A stretch of DNA of 64,000 bases, taken from contig NZ_JAAXOW010000001.1 of assembly GCF_012396185.1 (NCBI RefSeq), positions 1,178,001-1,242,000 on the forward strand. Direction: 5' to 3'. Below are positions 8,058-17,284 of the stretch, piece after piece. Made by a program: the position numbers and the translations under genes. The first letter of the stretch is position 1, and every line of letters starts with the position of its first letter. Origin of the DNA: Sanguibacter hominis ATCC BAA-789. GTDB taxonomy: Bacteria > Actinomycetota > Actinomycetes > Actinomycetales > Cellulomonadaceae. The notes under the pieces were generated by a model that worked only from the letters and a program-made list of their open reading frames with translations, was not told the origin of the DNA and searched no databases.

Positions 8058-9332
8058 CTAGTTCAGAACCTTGTTGAGGGTCGCGTCGGTCTCGGCCGCG
8101 AGGGCGGCGACGTCGCCGCCCTGCGCGATCTTCCCGAAGAACTCCTCCATGACCCGCGACTGCTCGACGGACGCCCAGCCCGCAGAGGCGGGCGTGAGCT
8201 TCGACGTCGCCGACGCCGCGATCGCCGCCTGGGCGAACTCGTCGTCGCCCATGAGGCTCGTGAACGAGTCACGCACCGGGCCCATGCCGTTCTCGGCGAG
8301 GACCTTCTGGTAGCCGTCCGAGTAGACGACCTTGAGCAGCTCGAACGCGAGGTCCTGGTTCTTCGACGCCTTCGAGATGCCCATGTTGGAGCCGCCCGCG
8401 AAGACGGGGGCGGTGCCGCCGTCGACACCCGGGAGGGCGAACGCGCCGAGGTTCTCGGCGAGGTCCTCGGTCACGGACCAGCGCGCCCAGCTCGGCGCCA
8501 TGAACATCGCCGTGTCGCCGTTGTTGAACGGCGTCCAGGCTTCCTTGTCCTCGCCGTCCTTCGGCGCGTGCGTCGCGTTCTCGAAGAGGTCCTTGACCTC
8601 GGCGAGCGCCTTCTGGCTCTCGGGCGACGACAGCTTGCCGACCCACTTCCCGCCCTCGTTGACGGCGATGTCGCCGCCGTTCGCGAAGAGCCACGAGATG
8701 CCGTTGCGCCAGTCCTGGCCGGGCAGCCAGAACCCGCTCTTCTCGTCGGTCGTCAGCTTCTTGGCGGCGTCACCGAACTCAGCGAGGGTCTTCGGCACCT
8801 CGATGCCCGCGTCCTTGAACGCGCCCTTGTCGTAGAAGACGTAGCGCGAGCCCCAGTAGTAGGGCACGGCGTAGACCTTGCCGTCGACGCTGCCAGCGTC
8901 GACGAAGCCCTGCGGCACGATCTTGGCGCCACCGGCGAGCTCGTCCATCTTGTCGGTGAGGTCGGTGAACGCGCCGACGGTCGTGAACGTCGGCGCCTGC
9001 GTGTTGCCGATCTCGACGACGTCGGGCGTCTGGTCCGGGTTGGACAGCGCCGTCGACAGGCGCGGCAGGAGCTCGCCCCAGCCGATGAACTCGATCTTCA
9101 GGGTCGCGCCGGTCGCGGCGGCGAACTCCTTCTTGAGGTACTCGGGCAGGGCAGGCGCGACGTCCTTCTCCTGGTCGGCGAGCCAGAGAGTGATGCTGCG
9201 GTCCCCGGCGGGGGTGGTGGCAGCGTCGGTCGGGGCGGCCGACGTCGGGTCCGTGGTGGAGCCGTTCGTCGAGCAGCCGGTGAGCGCAAGCGCTGCGGCA
9301 GCGCCGAGCAGTGCGATCTTGCGGATCTTCAT
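8058..9332 (-). CDS. extracellular sugar-binding lipoprotein of a CUT1 ABC transporter
   Basis: The 424-residue protein starts MKIRKIALLGA and has a lipobox LTGC with Cys20 as the lipidation site, followed by a Thr/Ser/Ala linker. The rest is a type-1 solute-binding fold resembling MalE and NgcE-like proteins (VVEIGNTQAPTF, YVFYDKGAFKDAGI, GGSNMGISKASKN). It captures the sugar outside the membrane and delivers it to the two permeases encoded downstream. GGAAGGAAGATC precedes the ATG. It is the first gene of the importer-nagB-kinase operon. Confidence 0.93.
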   Translation of the reverse strand: MKIRKIALLGAAAALALTGCSTNGSTTDPTSAAPTDAATTPAGDRSITLWLADQEKDVAPALPEYLKKEFAAATGATLKIEFIGWGELLPRLSTALSNPDQTPDVVEIGNTQAPTFTTVGAFTDLTDKMDELAGGAKIVPQGFVDAGSVDGKVYAVPYYWGSRYVFYDKGAFKDAGIEVPKTLAEFGDAAKKLTTDEKSGFWLPGQDWRNGISWLFANGGDIAVNEGGKWVGKLSSPESQKALAEVKDLFENATHAPKDGEDKEAWTPFNNGDTAMFMAPSWARWSVTEDLAENLGAFALPGVDGGTAPVFAGGSNMGISKASKNQDLAFELLKVVYSDGYQKVLAENGMGPVRDSFTSLMGDDEFAQAAIAASATSKLTPASAGWASVEQSRVMEEFFGKIAQGGDVAALAAETDATLNKVLN

Positions 9333-9405
9333 TGATCTTCCTTCCGGTTCGGCCGCGTGCGGCCTGGGGTGTCGTGAAGGTCGTGCGATGGGATGGGCTG
9401 TGGCT

Positions 9406-10563
9406 TCAGGCGAGGCCCAGCTCGCCGTCGAGGACGAGCGCGGCGGCGCCGGTGAGGACGCCGTCGTGCCCGAGGGCGGACATGCGGAGGTGCACCTCGT
9501 CCTCGCCGAAGGGGCGGGTGTGTGCGACGAGGGTGGCGGCGGTCGACTCGCGCAGGGCGCCGTCGACGAGGTCTTCGGGTCCGGACAGGACGACGTCGTG
9601 CAGGCCGAGCGCTTGGACGACGGGGGCGAGCGCGAGGCCGAGGCGACGCCCGGCGGCGGCGAGCACCTCGTCCGCCTCGGCGGGCGTGCGGTCGGCGAGC
9701 TCGGCGCGCAGGCGCGGGACGGAGACGAACGACTCGAGGCAGCCGCGGCGGCCGCACGAGCACTCCGGCCCGTCGGGGTCGACGGTGACGTGCCCGATCT
9801 CGCCGGCTGTCCCGAGGGGACCGCGCAGGAGGTGGCCGTCGAGGAGGATCCCGGCGCCGAGACCGCGGCCGATCTCGACGAGGATGAGCCCGGCGCCGCC
9901 GCTGCGGCCGACCGAGTCCTCGGCGAGCGCTGCGGTGTCGGCGTCGTTGGCGACGTGGACGGCGACGCCGAGGGCGTCGGCCAGGCGGTCGCGCAGGGGC
10001 AGGCGCGACCACCTGAGGTTGGGGGCGTTACGGACGACGCCCTCGGCGTCGACGACGCCGGGGGTGCCGACCCCGAGGCCGAGCACCGGCCCGGGTGCGT
10101 CGGCGAGGAGGCGGCGAGCGAGCTCGATCGTGCGGTCGACGGCGTCCTCGCCGCGGTCCTCGCCGAGCTCGAGCTCGTGCTCGACGACGATCGTGCCGGC
10201 GAGGTCGACGACGGCGCCGCGCAGGGCGTCCTCGCCGGAGAGGTCGAGGCTCGCGACGTAGGCGCCGGAGGGGTTGATGCCGACGAGGGTCGCGGGCTTG
10301 CCCATGCGGGTGCCGGGGCGCGGCCCGAGGTCGACGAGGAGGTTGTCGTCGAGGAGGCCGGCGACGACGTCGGACATCGTGACGCGGGTGAGGCCGGTGA
10401 GGCGGGCGAGGTCGGCGCGGGACAGCGGGCCCTGGTCGGCGAGGTTCTGCAGGACGAGCGCACGGTGGTGGAGGCGTGCGTCGCCGGGGAGGATCTTGGC
10501 GGCCGGCGCGGCGATGCGGGTGGTCCCGCGGCGGGCGTCGGTGAGGGGTGTCGTCCTGGCCAT
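9406..10563 (-). CDS. ROK-family transcriptional repressor of the amino-sugar locus
   Basis: The 385-residue protein has an N-terminal winged helix (VLQNLADQGPLSRADLARLTGLTRVTMSDVV written here in outline: helix-turn-helix at about residues 36-70) and a C-terminal ROK sugar-binding domain. The zinc cluster CSCGRRGCLE is intact. It resembles NagC/Mlc/XylR-type regulators, which release DNA on binding a sugar or sugar phosphate. It is divergent from the GH20 gene and lies upstream of the importer operon, with an AT-rich operator-like segment directly at its own start, so it probably controls all three transcription units including itself. Confidence 0.9.
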   Translation of the reverse strand: MARTTPLTDARRGTTRIAAPAAKILPGDARLHHRALVLQNLADQGPLSRADLARLTGLTRVTMSDVVAGLLDDNLLVDLGPRPGTRMGKPATLVGINPSGAYVASLDLSGEDALRGAVVDLAGTIVVEHELELGEDRGEDAVDRTIELARRLLADAPGPVLGLGVGTPGVVDAEGVVRNAPNLRWSRLPLRDRLADALGVAVHVANDADTAALAEDSVGRSGGAGLILVEIGRGLGAGILLDGHLLRGPLGTAGEIGHVTVDPDGPECSCGRRGCLESFVSVPRLRAELADRTPAEADEVLAAAGRRLGLALAPVVQALGLHDVVLSGPEDLVDGALRESTAATLVAHTRPFGEDEVHLRMSALGHDGVLTGAAALVLDGELGLA

Positions 10564-10564
10564 G

Positions 10565-10591
10565 TAGTTAGTACAGTTTACTTACTTAGTT
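10565..10591. promoter_or_regulatory. putative ROK-repressor operator between the repressor and hexosaminidase genes
   Basis: This 27-bp AT-rich stretch is exceptional in the surrounding GC-rich sequence. It contains repeated TTAGT/CTTA elements (GTTAGTACAG, TTTACTTACTTAGTT) resembling the TTAGTnnACTAA-like sites bound by actinobacterial ROK regulators. It abuts the repressor start codon and lies 61 bp before the GH20 start, so one bound protein could block both promoters. The assignment is by similarity and position. Confidence 0.6.
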
Positions 10592-10651
10592 CGGTCAAGG
10601 GATCTCGCACCCCGCGACCAAATCGTGACCTTCCCGAGCAAGGATGAACCC

Positions 10652-12103
10652 ATGCCGACGTCGCCAGCCGTCATCCCCGCCCCCCGCACCGTGCACCCCG
10701 ATCGCGGGACGACCGTCGTCGACCCGCGCGCGCTCGCCGCGCTCGCCGTCGCCCTCGAGCCCTGGGCGTCGAACGCCGCCCGCGCGCTCCGCGACGCGCG
10801 GACCGACGGGCCGCTCGTCGCGCCGCCGGAGCGCACCGCGACACCTGCGACCGCGACACCCGACCCGGACCTGCCGAGCGAGGGGTACACCCTCGACCTG
10901 TCCGACGCCGGCTGGCACCTCCGCGCAGGCGACGCCGCGGGCGCGTTCTACGCCGTGCAGGTCCTGCTCCAGCTCCTCGCCGGCGCGCAGCACGCAGGCG
11001 GCCGCACGTCGATCCCCGCCCTCGCCTGCGAGGACGCGCCCACCTACCCCCTGCGGGGCGTGTCGTTCGACGTCGCACGACACTTCTTCGGCGTCCCCGA
11101 CATCGAGCGGCTGATCGACCTCGCCGCGACATACCGCCTCAACCAGCTCCACCTGCACCTGACCGACGACCAGGGCTGGCGCCTCGAGATCGAGGACCGC
11201 CCGCTGCTCGTCGAGCGCGCATCGACGAACGACGTCGACGGCGGCGCGGGCGGCTTCCTCACGCTCGCCGACTACGCGCACCTGCAGGACTACGCCGAGG
11301 CTCGGCACGTGACGCTCGTCCCCGAGGTGGACATGCCCGGCCACACTCATGCCGCCCAGGTCGCCTATCCACAGATCAGCCCGGACGGTGAGCCGCGAGG
11401 GCCGTACGCCGGTATCGAGGTCGGCTTCTCGACCCTGCACCTGACGTCCCCGGAGACGTGGGCGTTCGTGGACGACGTCGTCGGCACGCTCGCGCGGCAC
11501 ACGCGCGGCCCACGCCTGCACCTCGGCGGCGACGAGGTGCACACGCTCACGGCTGAGCAGTACGCAGCGTTCCTCGAGCGGCTCGGCGCGGTCGTGGCAC
11601 AGCACGGCAAGCAGCTCGTCATGTGGCAGGAGGCCGCACCCGCGCACCTCCCGCCCGGCACGCTCCTGCAGTACTGGACTCACGACATCGACACGAGCCA
11701 CCTCGCGCAGCTCGCCCGCGAGCGCGACGTCCGCTTCATCGCCTCGCCAGCGCCGCACGCCTACCTCGACCTCAAGCACGACGAGAGCCAGGAGCTCGGT
11801 CTGACCTGGGCGGGCACGGTCGAGGTGCGCGACGCGTACGAGTGGGAGCCCGCGGACGCGCTCCCGGGGGTACCGGCCGACAAGATCGAGGGCGTCGAGG
11901 CGTGCCTGTGGACGGAGACCCTGCGGACGTGGGACGACGTCACGACGATGCTCCTCCCGCGCCTGCCCGCCGTCGCGTCCGTCGCGTGGGGGTCGCCGCG
12001 CGACACGGGCACGTTCCTCGAGTCGCTCGCCGTGCACGGCGAGCGGTGGGCGCGCGACGGCGTCGCGTTCCACCGGTCGCCCCAGGTGCCCTGGCGGTCT
12101 TGA
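10652..12103 (+). CDS. beta-N-acetylhexosaminidase, glycoside hydrolase family 20
   Basis: The 483-residue protein has the GH20 N-terminal alpha/beta domain followed by the TIM barrel (RGVSFDVARHFFG, NQLHLHLTDDQGWRLEI). The catalytic Asp-Glu pair lies in LHLGGDEVH at about residues 294-295, and the tryptophan-rich substrate pocket is present (MWQEAAP, EACLWTETL). It removes terminal GlcNAc or GalNAc from chito-oligosaccharides. No signal peptide is visible, so it acts in the cytoplasm on imported oligosaccharides such as chitobiose. AAGGATG seven bases upstream supports the ATG at 10652 over a GTG at 10625. Confidence 0.93.
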   Translation: MPTSPAVIPAPRTVHPDRGTTVVDPRALAALAVALEPWASNAARALRDARTDGPLVAPPERTATPATATPDPDLPSEGYTLDLSDAGWHLRAGDAAGAFYAVQVLLQLLAGAQHAGGRTSIPALACEDAPTYPLRGVSFDVARHFFGVPDIERLIDLAATYRLNQLHLHLTDDQGWRLEIEDRPLLVERASTNDVDGGAGGFLTLADYAHLQDYAEARHVTLVPEVDMPGHTHAAQVAYPQISPDGEPRGPYAGIEVGFSTLHLTSPETWAFVDDVVGTLARHTRGPRLHLGGDEVHTLTAEQYAAFLERLGAVVAQHGKQLVMWQEAAPAHLPPGTLLQYWTHDIDTSHLAQLARERDVRFIASPAPHAYLDLKHDESQELGLTWAGTVEVRDAYEWEPADALPGVPADKIEGVEACLWTETLRTWDDVTTMLLPRLPAVASVAWGSPRDTGTFLESLAVHGERWARDGVAFHRSPQVPWRS

Positions 12104-12116
12104 CCCAGGTCGTCGC

Positions 12117-12155
12117 GGCAGGGCCGCCGTCGCGCGGCGCGACGAAGGCCCTGCC
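12117..12155 (+). terminator. stem-loop terminator after the hexosaminidase gene
   Basis: A two-tier hairpin: outer arms GGCAGGGCC/GGCCCTGCC and inner arms CGTCGCG/CGCGACG separated by a 2-nt internal bulge on each side. It has no T-run, which is common for actinobacterial terminators. Confidence 0.6.
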
Positions 12156-12186
12156 CAGCGGGGCCGCCGCGTGGAAGGATGCCGCC

Positions 12187-12720
12187 ATGAGCATCGACAA
12201 GACCCTCGGCAACGGCGAGTTCGTGGTCCTGACGACCCGGACGCACCCCAAGGCGCTCTTCAAGCCGTTCCTGCTGTTCCTGCTGGTCGTGGCGGCTTTC
12301 GTCGCGGCGCTCGTGTGGTTCCCCGAGAACGACGCGAAGCAGTGGGTCCTGGTCGCCGTCGGTGCGGTCGCGATCGTCACGCTCGTGACGTGGGTGCTCG
12401 TCCCGTACCTGCGGTGGCGGCACTCGAGCTACACGTTCACGAACAAGCGCCTGATCACCCGTGAGGGCATCATCACGCGCGTGGGCCGCGACATCCCGCT
12501 GTTCCGCATCAACGACTTCACGTACGAGCGCGACCTCCTCGACCGCATGCTGGGCTGCGGGACGATCGTCGTGTCGGACGCGACCGAGAAGGCCGGCGTG
12601 CTGCTGTACGACGTGCCGCGCATCGCAGAGGTGCAGCGCCAGCTCTCCGACCTGATCTTCCAGGCGGACGACGGCTCCGACGACGGCGAGTTCCCGCCCA
12701 CGGAGCCCCGCCGCCGCTGA
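12187..12720 (+). CDS. membrane protein with bacterial PH-like domain (YdbS/DUF304 type)
   Basis: The 177-residue protein has two N-terminal helices (FLLFLLVVAAFVAALVW and a second at about 55-78) followed by a bPH2 domain beginning RHSSYTFTNKRLITREGI. The conserved NKRLI and PLFRINDF elements are typical of DUF304 proteins. The function of this family is poorly defined; membrane-associated assembly or lipid interaction has been suggested for relatives. GGAAGG lies upstream of the ATG. It is a single gene between the GH20 terminator and the met riboswitch. Confidence 0.85.
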   Translation: MSIDKTLGNGEFVVLTTRTHPKALFKPFLLFLLVVAAFVAALVWFPENDAKQWVLVAVGAVAIVTLVTWVLVPYLRWRHSSYTFTNKRLITREGIITRVGRDIPLFRINDFTYERDLLDRMLGCGTIVVSDATEKAGVLLYDVPRIAEVQRQLSDLIFQADDGSDDGEFPPTEPRRR

Positions 12721-12759
12721 GACGCACTTGGACACGCGATCTCGCCATCCGGACACCTC

Positions 12760-12788
12760 TTGGAGGCCGTGATTCGCGGGCCTAACCT
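12760..12788 (+). promoter_or_regulatory. promoter of the metF-metE transcript
   Basis: TTGGAG at 12760-12765 and TAACCT at 12783-12788 are separated by 17 bp, a good match to a primary-sigma promoter. Transcription would begin around 12795, just before the first stem of the SAM riboswitch at 12799. Confidence 0.6.
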
Positions 12789-12798
12789 CGAGTCACAA

Positions 12799-12897
12799 CC
12801 ATCCAGAGCGGTCGAGAGTCCTGGCTCGTCGACGCCGCAGCAACCCCCCACTACGGAAGCCTCCTGAGGGTGCGGGTGCTAAAGCCAGGTTCGATGG
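12799..12897 (+). ncRNA. S-adenosylmethionine riboswitch (SAM-I/SAM-IV clan)
   Basis: The segment is closed by a P1 stem CCATC/GATGG (12799-12803 with 12893-12897). It contains the conserved SAM-clan core elements AGAGCGG after P1, GCAGCAACCC in the middle, and GGTGCTAAAGCC before P1 closes. The last element is the joining strand characteristic of SAM-I and SAM-IV aptamers. It lies 20 bases before metF, a methionine-pathway gene, so high SAM should switch off metF and metE. The compact layout and the actinobacterial setting favour SAM-IV over SAM-I, but the subclass was not resolved by eye. Confidence 0.88.
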
Positions 12898-12916
12898 ACG
12901 TTCCCATGGAGGCTTC

Positions 12917-13954
12917 ATGAGCATCGCCGACCTCGTCGACTCGTCGGTCCGCCCGACCGTGTCGTTCGAGCTGATGCCCCCGCGCAACCCCGACGCCGCG
13001 CCCAAGTTCTGGACGACCGTGCGTCAGCTCCTCACGGCCCGCCCCGACTTCATGTCGGTCACCTACGGCGCCGCGGGCACGGACCGCGCGACGACCCGCG
13101 CCGTCGTCACCACCCTCGCCCGGCAGACGCCGGTCCTGCCGATCGCCCACCTCACCTGCGTCGGCGCGACGCGCCCGCACGTCGCCGAGGTCATCGGCGA
13201 GTTCCTCGACTCGGGCGTCCGCTCGTTCCTCGCGCTGCGCGGCGACCCGCCGCGCGACCAGCCCGACTGGCGCCCGCCGTCCGACGGCGTGCACTCGTCG
13301 ATCGAGCTCGTCGCCCTCCTGCGCGAGGTTGAGGCGAACCGCTGCGACCGCAGCGCGGCGTCGGCCCTGCGCGGGGCTGCGCGCCCGCTGACGATCGCCG
13401 TCGCGACCTTCCCGGGCGGCAACCGCGCTGCCGGGACCACGCCCGCGCAGGAGGTCGACCACCTCCTCGCGAAGCAGGAGGCGGGTGCGAGCTTCGCGAT
13501 CACCCAGCTCTTCTACGAGGCGGACACGTACCTGTCGTTCGTCGAGTCCGCCCGCGCGGCGGGCGTCACCATCCCGATCCTCGCGGGCGTCCTGCCCGCG
13601 ACCGACCCGGGCCGTCTGCGGCGAGTCGAGGAGCTCACGGGGGTGCCCGCGCCGTCGGCGCTCGTCCGTGAGCTCGAGTCCCTGCCCGACGACGAGGCCC
13701 GCCACGAGCGCGGCATCCAGGCGTCGGTGGGCCTCGTCTCCGCCGTCCTCGAGGCCGGCGCTCCCGGCCTCCACATCTATACGTTCAACAAGTCACGTCC
13801 AGCACTTGACCTGCTCGAGGGTGTTCACCTCGGCGGCGGCTCCGCAGGCCCGGCTCCGGCCGGGCTGGCGGAGCCAGACCTGGCCAGCGGGCCGTGGGTC
13901 GGGGCAGCACACGCACAGCTGAGCTCGACGAGCGACACCGTCGCCGTCGACTGA
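12917..13954 (+). CDS. metF: methylenetetrahydrofolate reductase
   Basis: The 345-residue protein has the MetF TIM barrel: SFELMPPR with the catalytic Glu near residue 18, [25 protein letters not shown] for FAD binding, and [13 protein letters not shown]. It reduces 5,10-methylene-THF to 5-methyl-THF, the methyl donor used by the next gene product, MetE. A GGAGG lies five bases before the ATG. About 40 low-complexity C-terminal residues (Gly/Ala/Ser-rich after [15 protein letters not shown]) exceed the usual family length. The gene is controlled by the preceding SAM riboswitch and is 19 bp from metE. Confidence 0.95.
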   Translation: MSIADLVDSSVRPTVSFELMPPRNPDAAPKFWTTVRQLLTARPDFMSVTYGAAGTDRATTRAVVTTLARQTPVLPIAHLTCVGATRPHVAEVIGEFLDSGVRSFLALRGDPPRDQPDWRPPSDGVHSSIELVALLREVEANRCDRSAASALRGAARPLTIAVATFPGGNRAAGTTPAQEVDHLLAKQEAGASFAITQLFYEADTYLSFVESARAAGVTIPILAGVLPATDPGRLRRVEELTGVPAPSALVRELESLPDDEARHERGIQASVGLVSAVLEAGAPGLHIYTFNKSRPALDLLEGVHLGGGSAGPAPAGLAEPDLASGPWVGAAHAQLSSTSDTVAVD

Positions 13955-13973
13955 CCCCGAGAAGAGACGCATC

Positions 13974-16346
13974 ATGTCCAACCAGCAGCACAGCCCTGCC
14001 CTCGCCCAGGGCACAAACCTCGCATTCCCGGCAGCGACCGTCCTCGGCTACCCGCGCATCGGCCCGAACCGTGAGCTCAAGCGTGCGGTCGAGGCGTTCT
14101 GGGCAGGCCGCGTCAGCGCGGCCCAGCTCGAGCAGCAGGCCGCGGAGCTCCGGTCCCGCACGCGCGACCACCTCGTGTCGCTCGGCCTGACCGAGCCGGC
14201 CGCCGTGCCGTCGTCGTTCTCCTTCTACGACCAGGTGCTCGACGTCGTCGCCACGGTCGGGGCGGTCCCGCCCCGGTTCGCGCACCTCCGCGCCGCGGAC
14301 GGCTCGCTCGACCGCGCCGCGTACTTCGCGCTCGCCCGCGGCGACGACGAGGTCGCGCCGCTCGAGATGACGAAGTGGTTCGACTCGAACTACCACTACC
14401 TCGTCCCGGAGATCGGCCCCGAGACGGAGCTGCGGCTCGTGAGCGACCGGATCGTCGCGGAGTACGTGGAGGCACGCGAGGCGGGCGTCGTGACTCGGCC
14501 CGTCGTCGTCGGGCCGGTCACGTTCCTGCTGCTCAGCAAGCCGAGCAACGACGCGCCGGCCGGGTTCCGCCCGCTCGACCGCCTCCCCGACCTGCTGCCC
14601 GTGTACGCGGAGCTCCTCGGCCGCCTCGCGGACGCGGGCGCGCCGTGGGTCCAGCTCGACGAGCCGGCCCTCGTGACGGACGCGCTCGACGTGCCCGCCG
14701 AGCGCGTGCGCGCGGCGGTGACGGACGCGTACCGCGCGCTCGCGTCCGACCTCGCCGTGGGCGCGCAGCGCCCGGCGATCCTGCTCGCCGCCCCCTACGG
14801 GGACCTCGGCGACAACCTCCCGGTCGTCGCGGCGTCGGACGTCGAGGCCGTGGCCCTCGACCTGGTCAAGGGCCACACCCCCGCCCCCGACGTCGTCGAG
14901 GGGCTCGCGCGCAAGACGCTCGTCGCGGGGGTCGTCGACGGGCACAACGTGTGGCGCGCCGACCTGGATGCGCGCCTCGCGCAGGTGGAGGCCCTCGCGG
15001 CGCTCGGCGGCCGGGTGACCGTCGGGACGTCGACGTCCCTGTTCCACGTCCCGCACACCACCGCCGCCGAGACTCAGCTCGGCGCGGGCCTGCGCTCGTG
15101 GCTCGCGTTCGCCGACGAGAAGGTCGCCGAGGTCGTCACGCTCGCTCGCGGACTGGTCGAGGGCCGTGACGCCGTCGCCGGGGAGATCGCCGCCGCGAGC
15201 GCCGCGCTCGCCGATCGCGCGACCGCGGCCGGCGTGCGTGTCGAGGCCGTGCGTGCCCGCACTGCGGGGCTCACGCCGTCGGACCTCGAGCGCGGCGACG
15301 CCGCGGACCGCCGCACCGCCCAGGCGGCGCGCCTCGGCCTTCCTCCCCTGCCGACGACGACGATCGGCTCGTTCCCGCAGACGACCGACATCCGGGTCGC
15401 ACGGGCCGCGCACGCGCGCGGCGAGCTGAGCGACGCGCAGTACGACGCCGCGATGGAGGCGGAGATCGCGCGCGTGATCGCGCTGCAGGAGGAGATCGGG
15501 CTCGACGTCCTCGTGCACGGCGAGCCGGAGCGCAACGACATGGTCCAGTACTTCGCTGAGCTGCTCGACGGCTTCGCGGTCACCCGCAACGGCTGGGTGC
15601 AGTCGTACGGCACGCGCTGCACGCGGCCGTCGATCCTGTGGGGCGACGTGTCGCGGCCCGCGCCGATGACGGTCCGCTGGACGCGGTTCGCACAGTCCCT
15701 CACGCCGCGGCCGGTCAAGGGCATGCTCACGGGCCCGGTGACGATCATGGCGTGGTCGTTCGTGCGTGACGACGTGCCCCTCGCGGAGACCGCGAACCAG
15801 ATCGGGTTCGCGCTGCGCGACGAGCTCGCGGACCTCGAGGCTGCCGGTGTCGCGATCATCCAGGTCGACGAGCCGGCGCTGCGCGAGCTGTTGCCGCTGC
15901 GACGCGCGGACCAGCCGGCCTACCTCGACTGGTCGGTGTCGTCGTTCCGGCTCGCGACGTCGGGCGTGCGTCCGGGCACCCAGGTGCACACGCACCTGTG
16001 CTACTCGGAGTTCGGCGAGGTCATCGGTGCGATCGACGCGCTCGACGCGGACGTCACGTCGATCGAGGCCGCACGCTCGCGCATGGAGATCCTCGACGAG
16101 CTGCGGGCCTCGGGCTTCGGCCGCGGCGTGGGGCCGGGCGTCTACGACATCCACTCCCCGCGCGTGCCGTCGGTCGAGGAGCTCGGGGAGCTGATCGGCC
16201 TCGCGGCGGCGGACGTCGACCCGGGCCTGCTGTGGATCAACCCTGACTGCGGCCTCAAGACTCGCGGCTACGCCGAGGTCACGCCCGCGCTGACGAACCT
16301 GGTGGCGGCGACCCGCGCCGCCCGCGCCGCGCAGGTCACCGTCTAG
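13974..16346 (+). CDS. metE: cobalamin-independent methionine synthase
   Basis: The 790-residue protein has both MetE barrels: [20 protein letters not shown] at the start and the catalytic C-terminal barrel starting [12 protein letters not shown]. Zinc ligands are visible in [10 protein letters not shown] (His-x-Cys) and [11 protein letters not shown]. It transfers the methyl group of 5-methyl-THF (polyglutamate) to homocysteine to form methionine. It follows metF by 19 bp with a GAGAAGAGA ribosome-binding region and shares the SAM-riboswitch transcript. Confidence 0.97.
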   Translation: MSNQQHSPALAQGTNLAFPAATVLGYPRIGPNRELKRAVEAFWAGRVSAAQLEQQAAELRSRTRDHLVSLGLTEPAAVPSSFSFYDQVLDVVATVGAVPPRFAHLRAADGSLDRAAYFALARGDDEVAPLEMTKWFDSNYHYLVPEIGPETELRLVSDRIVAEYVEAREAGVVTRPVVVGPVTFLLLSKPSNDAPAGFRPLDRLPDLLPVYAELLGRLADAGAPWVQLDEPALVTDALDVPAERVRAAVTDAYRALASDLAVGAQRPAILLAAPYGDLGDNLPVVAASDVEAVALDLVKGHTPAPDVVEGLARKTLVAGVVDGHNVWRADLDARLAQVEALAALGGRVTVGTSTSLFHVPHTTAAETQLGAGLRSWLAFADEKVAEVVTLARGLVEGRDAVAGEIAAASAALADRATAAGVRVEAVRARTAGLTPSDLERGDAADRRTAQAARLGLPPLPTTTIGSFPQTTDIRVARAAHARGELSDAQYDAAMEAEIARVIALQEEIGLDVLVHGEPERNDMVQYFAELLDGFAVTRNGWVQSYGTRCTRPSILWGDVSRPAPMTVRWTRFAQSLTPRPVKGMLTGPVTIMAWSFVRDDVPLAETANQIGFALRDELADLEAAGVAIIQVDEPALRELLPLRRADQPAYLDWSVSSFRLATSGVRPGTQVHTHLCYSEFGEVIGAIDALDADVTSIEAARSRMEILDELRASGFGRGVGPGVYDIHSPRVPSVEELGELIGLAAADVDPGLLWINPDCGLKTRGYAEVTPALTNLVAATRAARAAQVTV

Positions 16347-16351
16347 CCGGG

Positions 16352-16384
16352 CCGGCGCCCCGCCGCGGATCGGCGGGGCGCCGG
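16352..16384 (+). terminator. strong stem-loop after metE
   Basis: A perfect 14-bp stem CCGGCGCCCCGCCG/CGGCGGGGCGCCGG with a 5-nt loop begins six bases after the metE stop. No T-run follows. Confidence 0.75.
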
Positions 16385-16425
16385 AAGGTGTCGAGGCGCC
16401 GGGGGCGTGCGCCCGTCGCGGCGGC

Positions 16426-16431
16426 TACGCT
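16426..16431 (+). promoter_or_regulatory. -10 element of a probable leaderless transcript
   Basis: TACGCT ends seven bases before the GTG at 16439, so transcription would begin at the start codon itself. No ribosome-binding site precedes this GTG. Confidence 0.5.
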
Positions 16432-16438
16432 GCCGCGT

Positions 16439-17170
16439 GTGACCGCAACCCCTCCGCCTCTTCCGGGCACGCCTCGCGCCACGACGGTGACCGCGCCCGA
16501 CGGCGGCGGCGACGTCCTCGTCGGACCTGCTGGCTGGTACCGGCATCCCGAGGGGGGCGAGCGCTGGTGGGACGGCACGGCGTGGACCGAGTCCGAGCGG
16601 GTCGACGGCAAGGTACGAACGGTCTCGCGGCCGGCGACGCCGCAGCAGGCCGCGGAGAGAGAGCGTGAACGCTCCTGGAACCGTCGCCGCGGGCGGATCG
16701 TCGGATGGTTCGTCGCGGCGGTCGTGCTGTGGGTCGTCGGGGCTGTGGCGTTCCAGGCCGCTGCCGACCGGTTCCCGGCGCTCGAGCGCACGACACCTGC
16801 CGAGAGGGTCGCGGCGCTCCTGCGTGCCCCTCGCGGCGTCGGGTCGGCTGCCGTGGAGAAGAGCGGCTGCCCGACGACGGATGCGATGCTCGCCGACCCG
16901 TCCTCCCCCGACGTGGCTCGGTTCCGCGAGGTCAAGGGCTGCACCAGGGCAGAAGGGCTCGCCCTGGAGCGTGCGGCGGTCGTGACGCCTGCGACGGAGG
17001 ACTCGCCGACGGCGGTCTACGACGTGACGTTCCGCGGGGTGAAAGATCCAGCGCATCCTGACTCCGCTCTGGGCGGGCAGACGGTGCGGCTGACGTTCAC
17101 CGTCACGAAAGCGTTCCTGGGCTGGAAGGTCGCGTCGGTGGAGGGCCTGCCGGCGCGCGTCGCTGGCTGA
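16439..17170 (+). CDS. single-pass membrane protein with N-terminal DUF2510-like domain
   Basis: The product is 243 residues. Residues about 25-60 form a tryptophan-rich module (PAGWYRHPEGGERWWDGTAWTE) of the DUF2510 type, common in actinobacterial membrane proteins. A helix follows at about 87-108 (IVGWFVAAVVLWVVGAVAF). The outer part has two cysteines, KSGCPTT and VKGCTRA, and no recognisable catalytic motif. The GTG start is chosen because it lies seven bases from a TACGCT -10 box. The function is unknown. Confidence 0.72.
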   Translation: MTATPPPLPGTPRATTVTAPDGGGDVLVGPAGWYRHPEGGERWWDGTAWTESERVDGKVRTVSRPATPQQAAERERERSWNRRRGRIVGWFVAAVVLWVVGAVAFQAAADRFPALERTTPAERVAALLRAPRGVGSAAVEKSGCPTTDAMLADPSSPDVARFREVKGCTRAEGLALERAAVVTPATEDSPTAVYDVTFRGVKDPAHPDSALGGQTVRLTFTVTKAFLGWKVASVEGLPARVAG

Positions 17171-17270
17171 CCAGCGCCGCCCCGGAGCGCCCTCCACCGG
17201 TGCGCACGGAGCGAGCGAGAGCCGCCCTTGCTTCTCACGTCGCCTTCACCCGGGGTGCACGGCCGGTCGG

Positions 17271-17276
17271 TAGGGT
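17271..17276 (+). promoter_or_regulatory. -10 element before the repeat-tailed membrane protein
   Basis: TAGGGT ends eight bases before the ATG at 17285, which would leave a leader of at most one or two bases. A GGAG also sits directly against the ATG. Confidence 0.45.
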
Positions 17277-17284
17277 CGTAGGAG

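Noticed and set aside
8058-10463. 801-codon open frame suggesting a regulator-lipoprotein fusion
   Set aside because: The part before 9332 is Ser/Pro-rich shadow of the ROK repressor; the lipoprotein signal peptide with lipobox fixes the real start.
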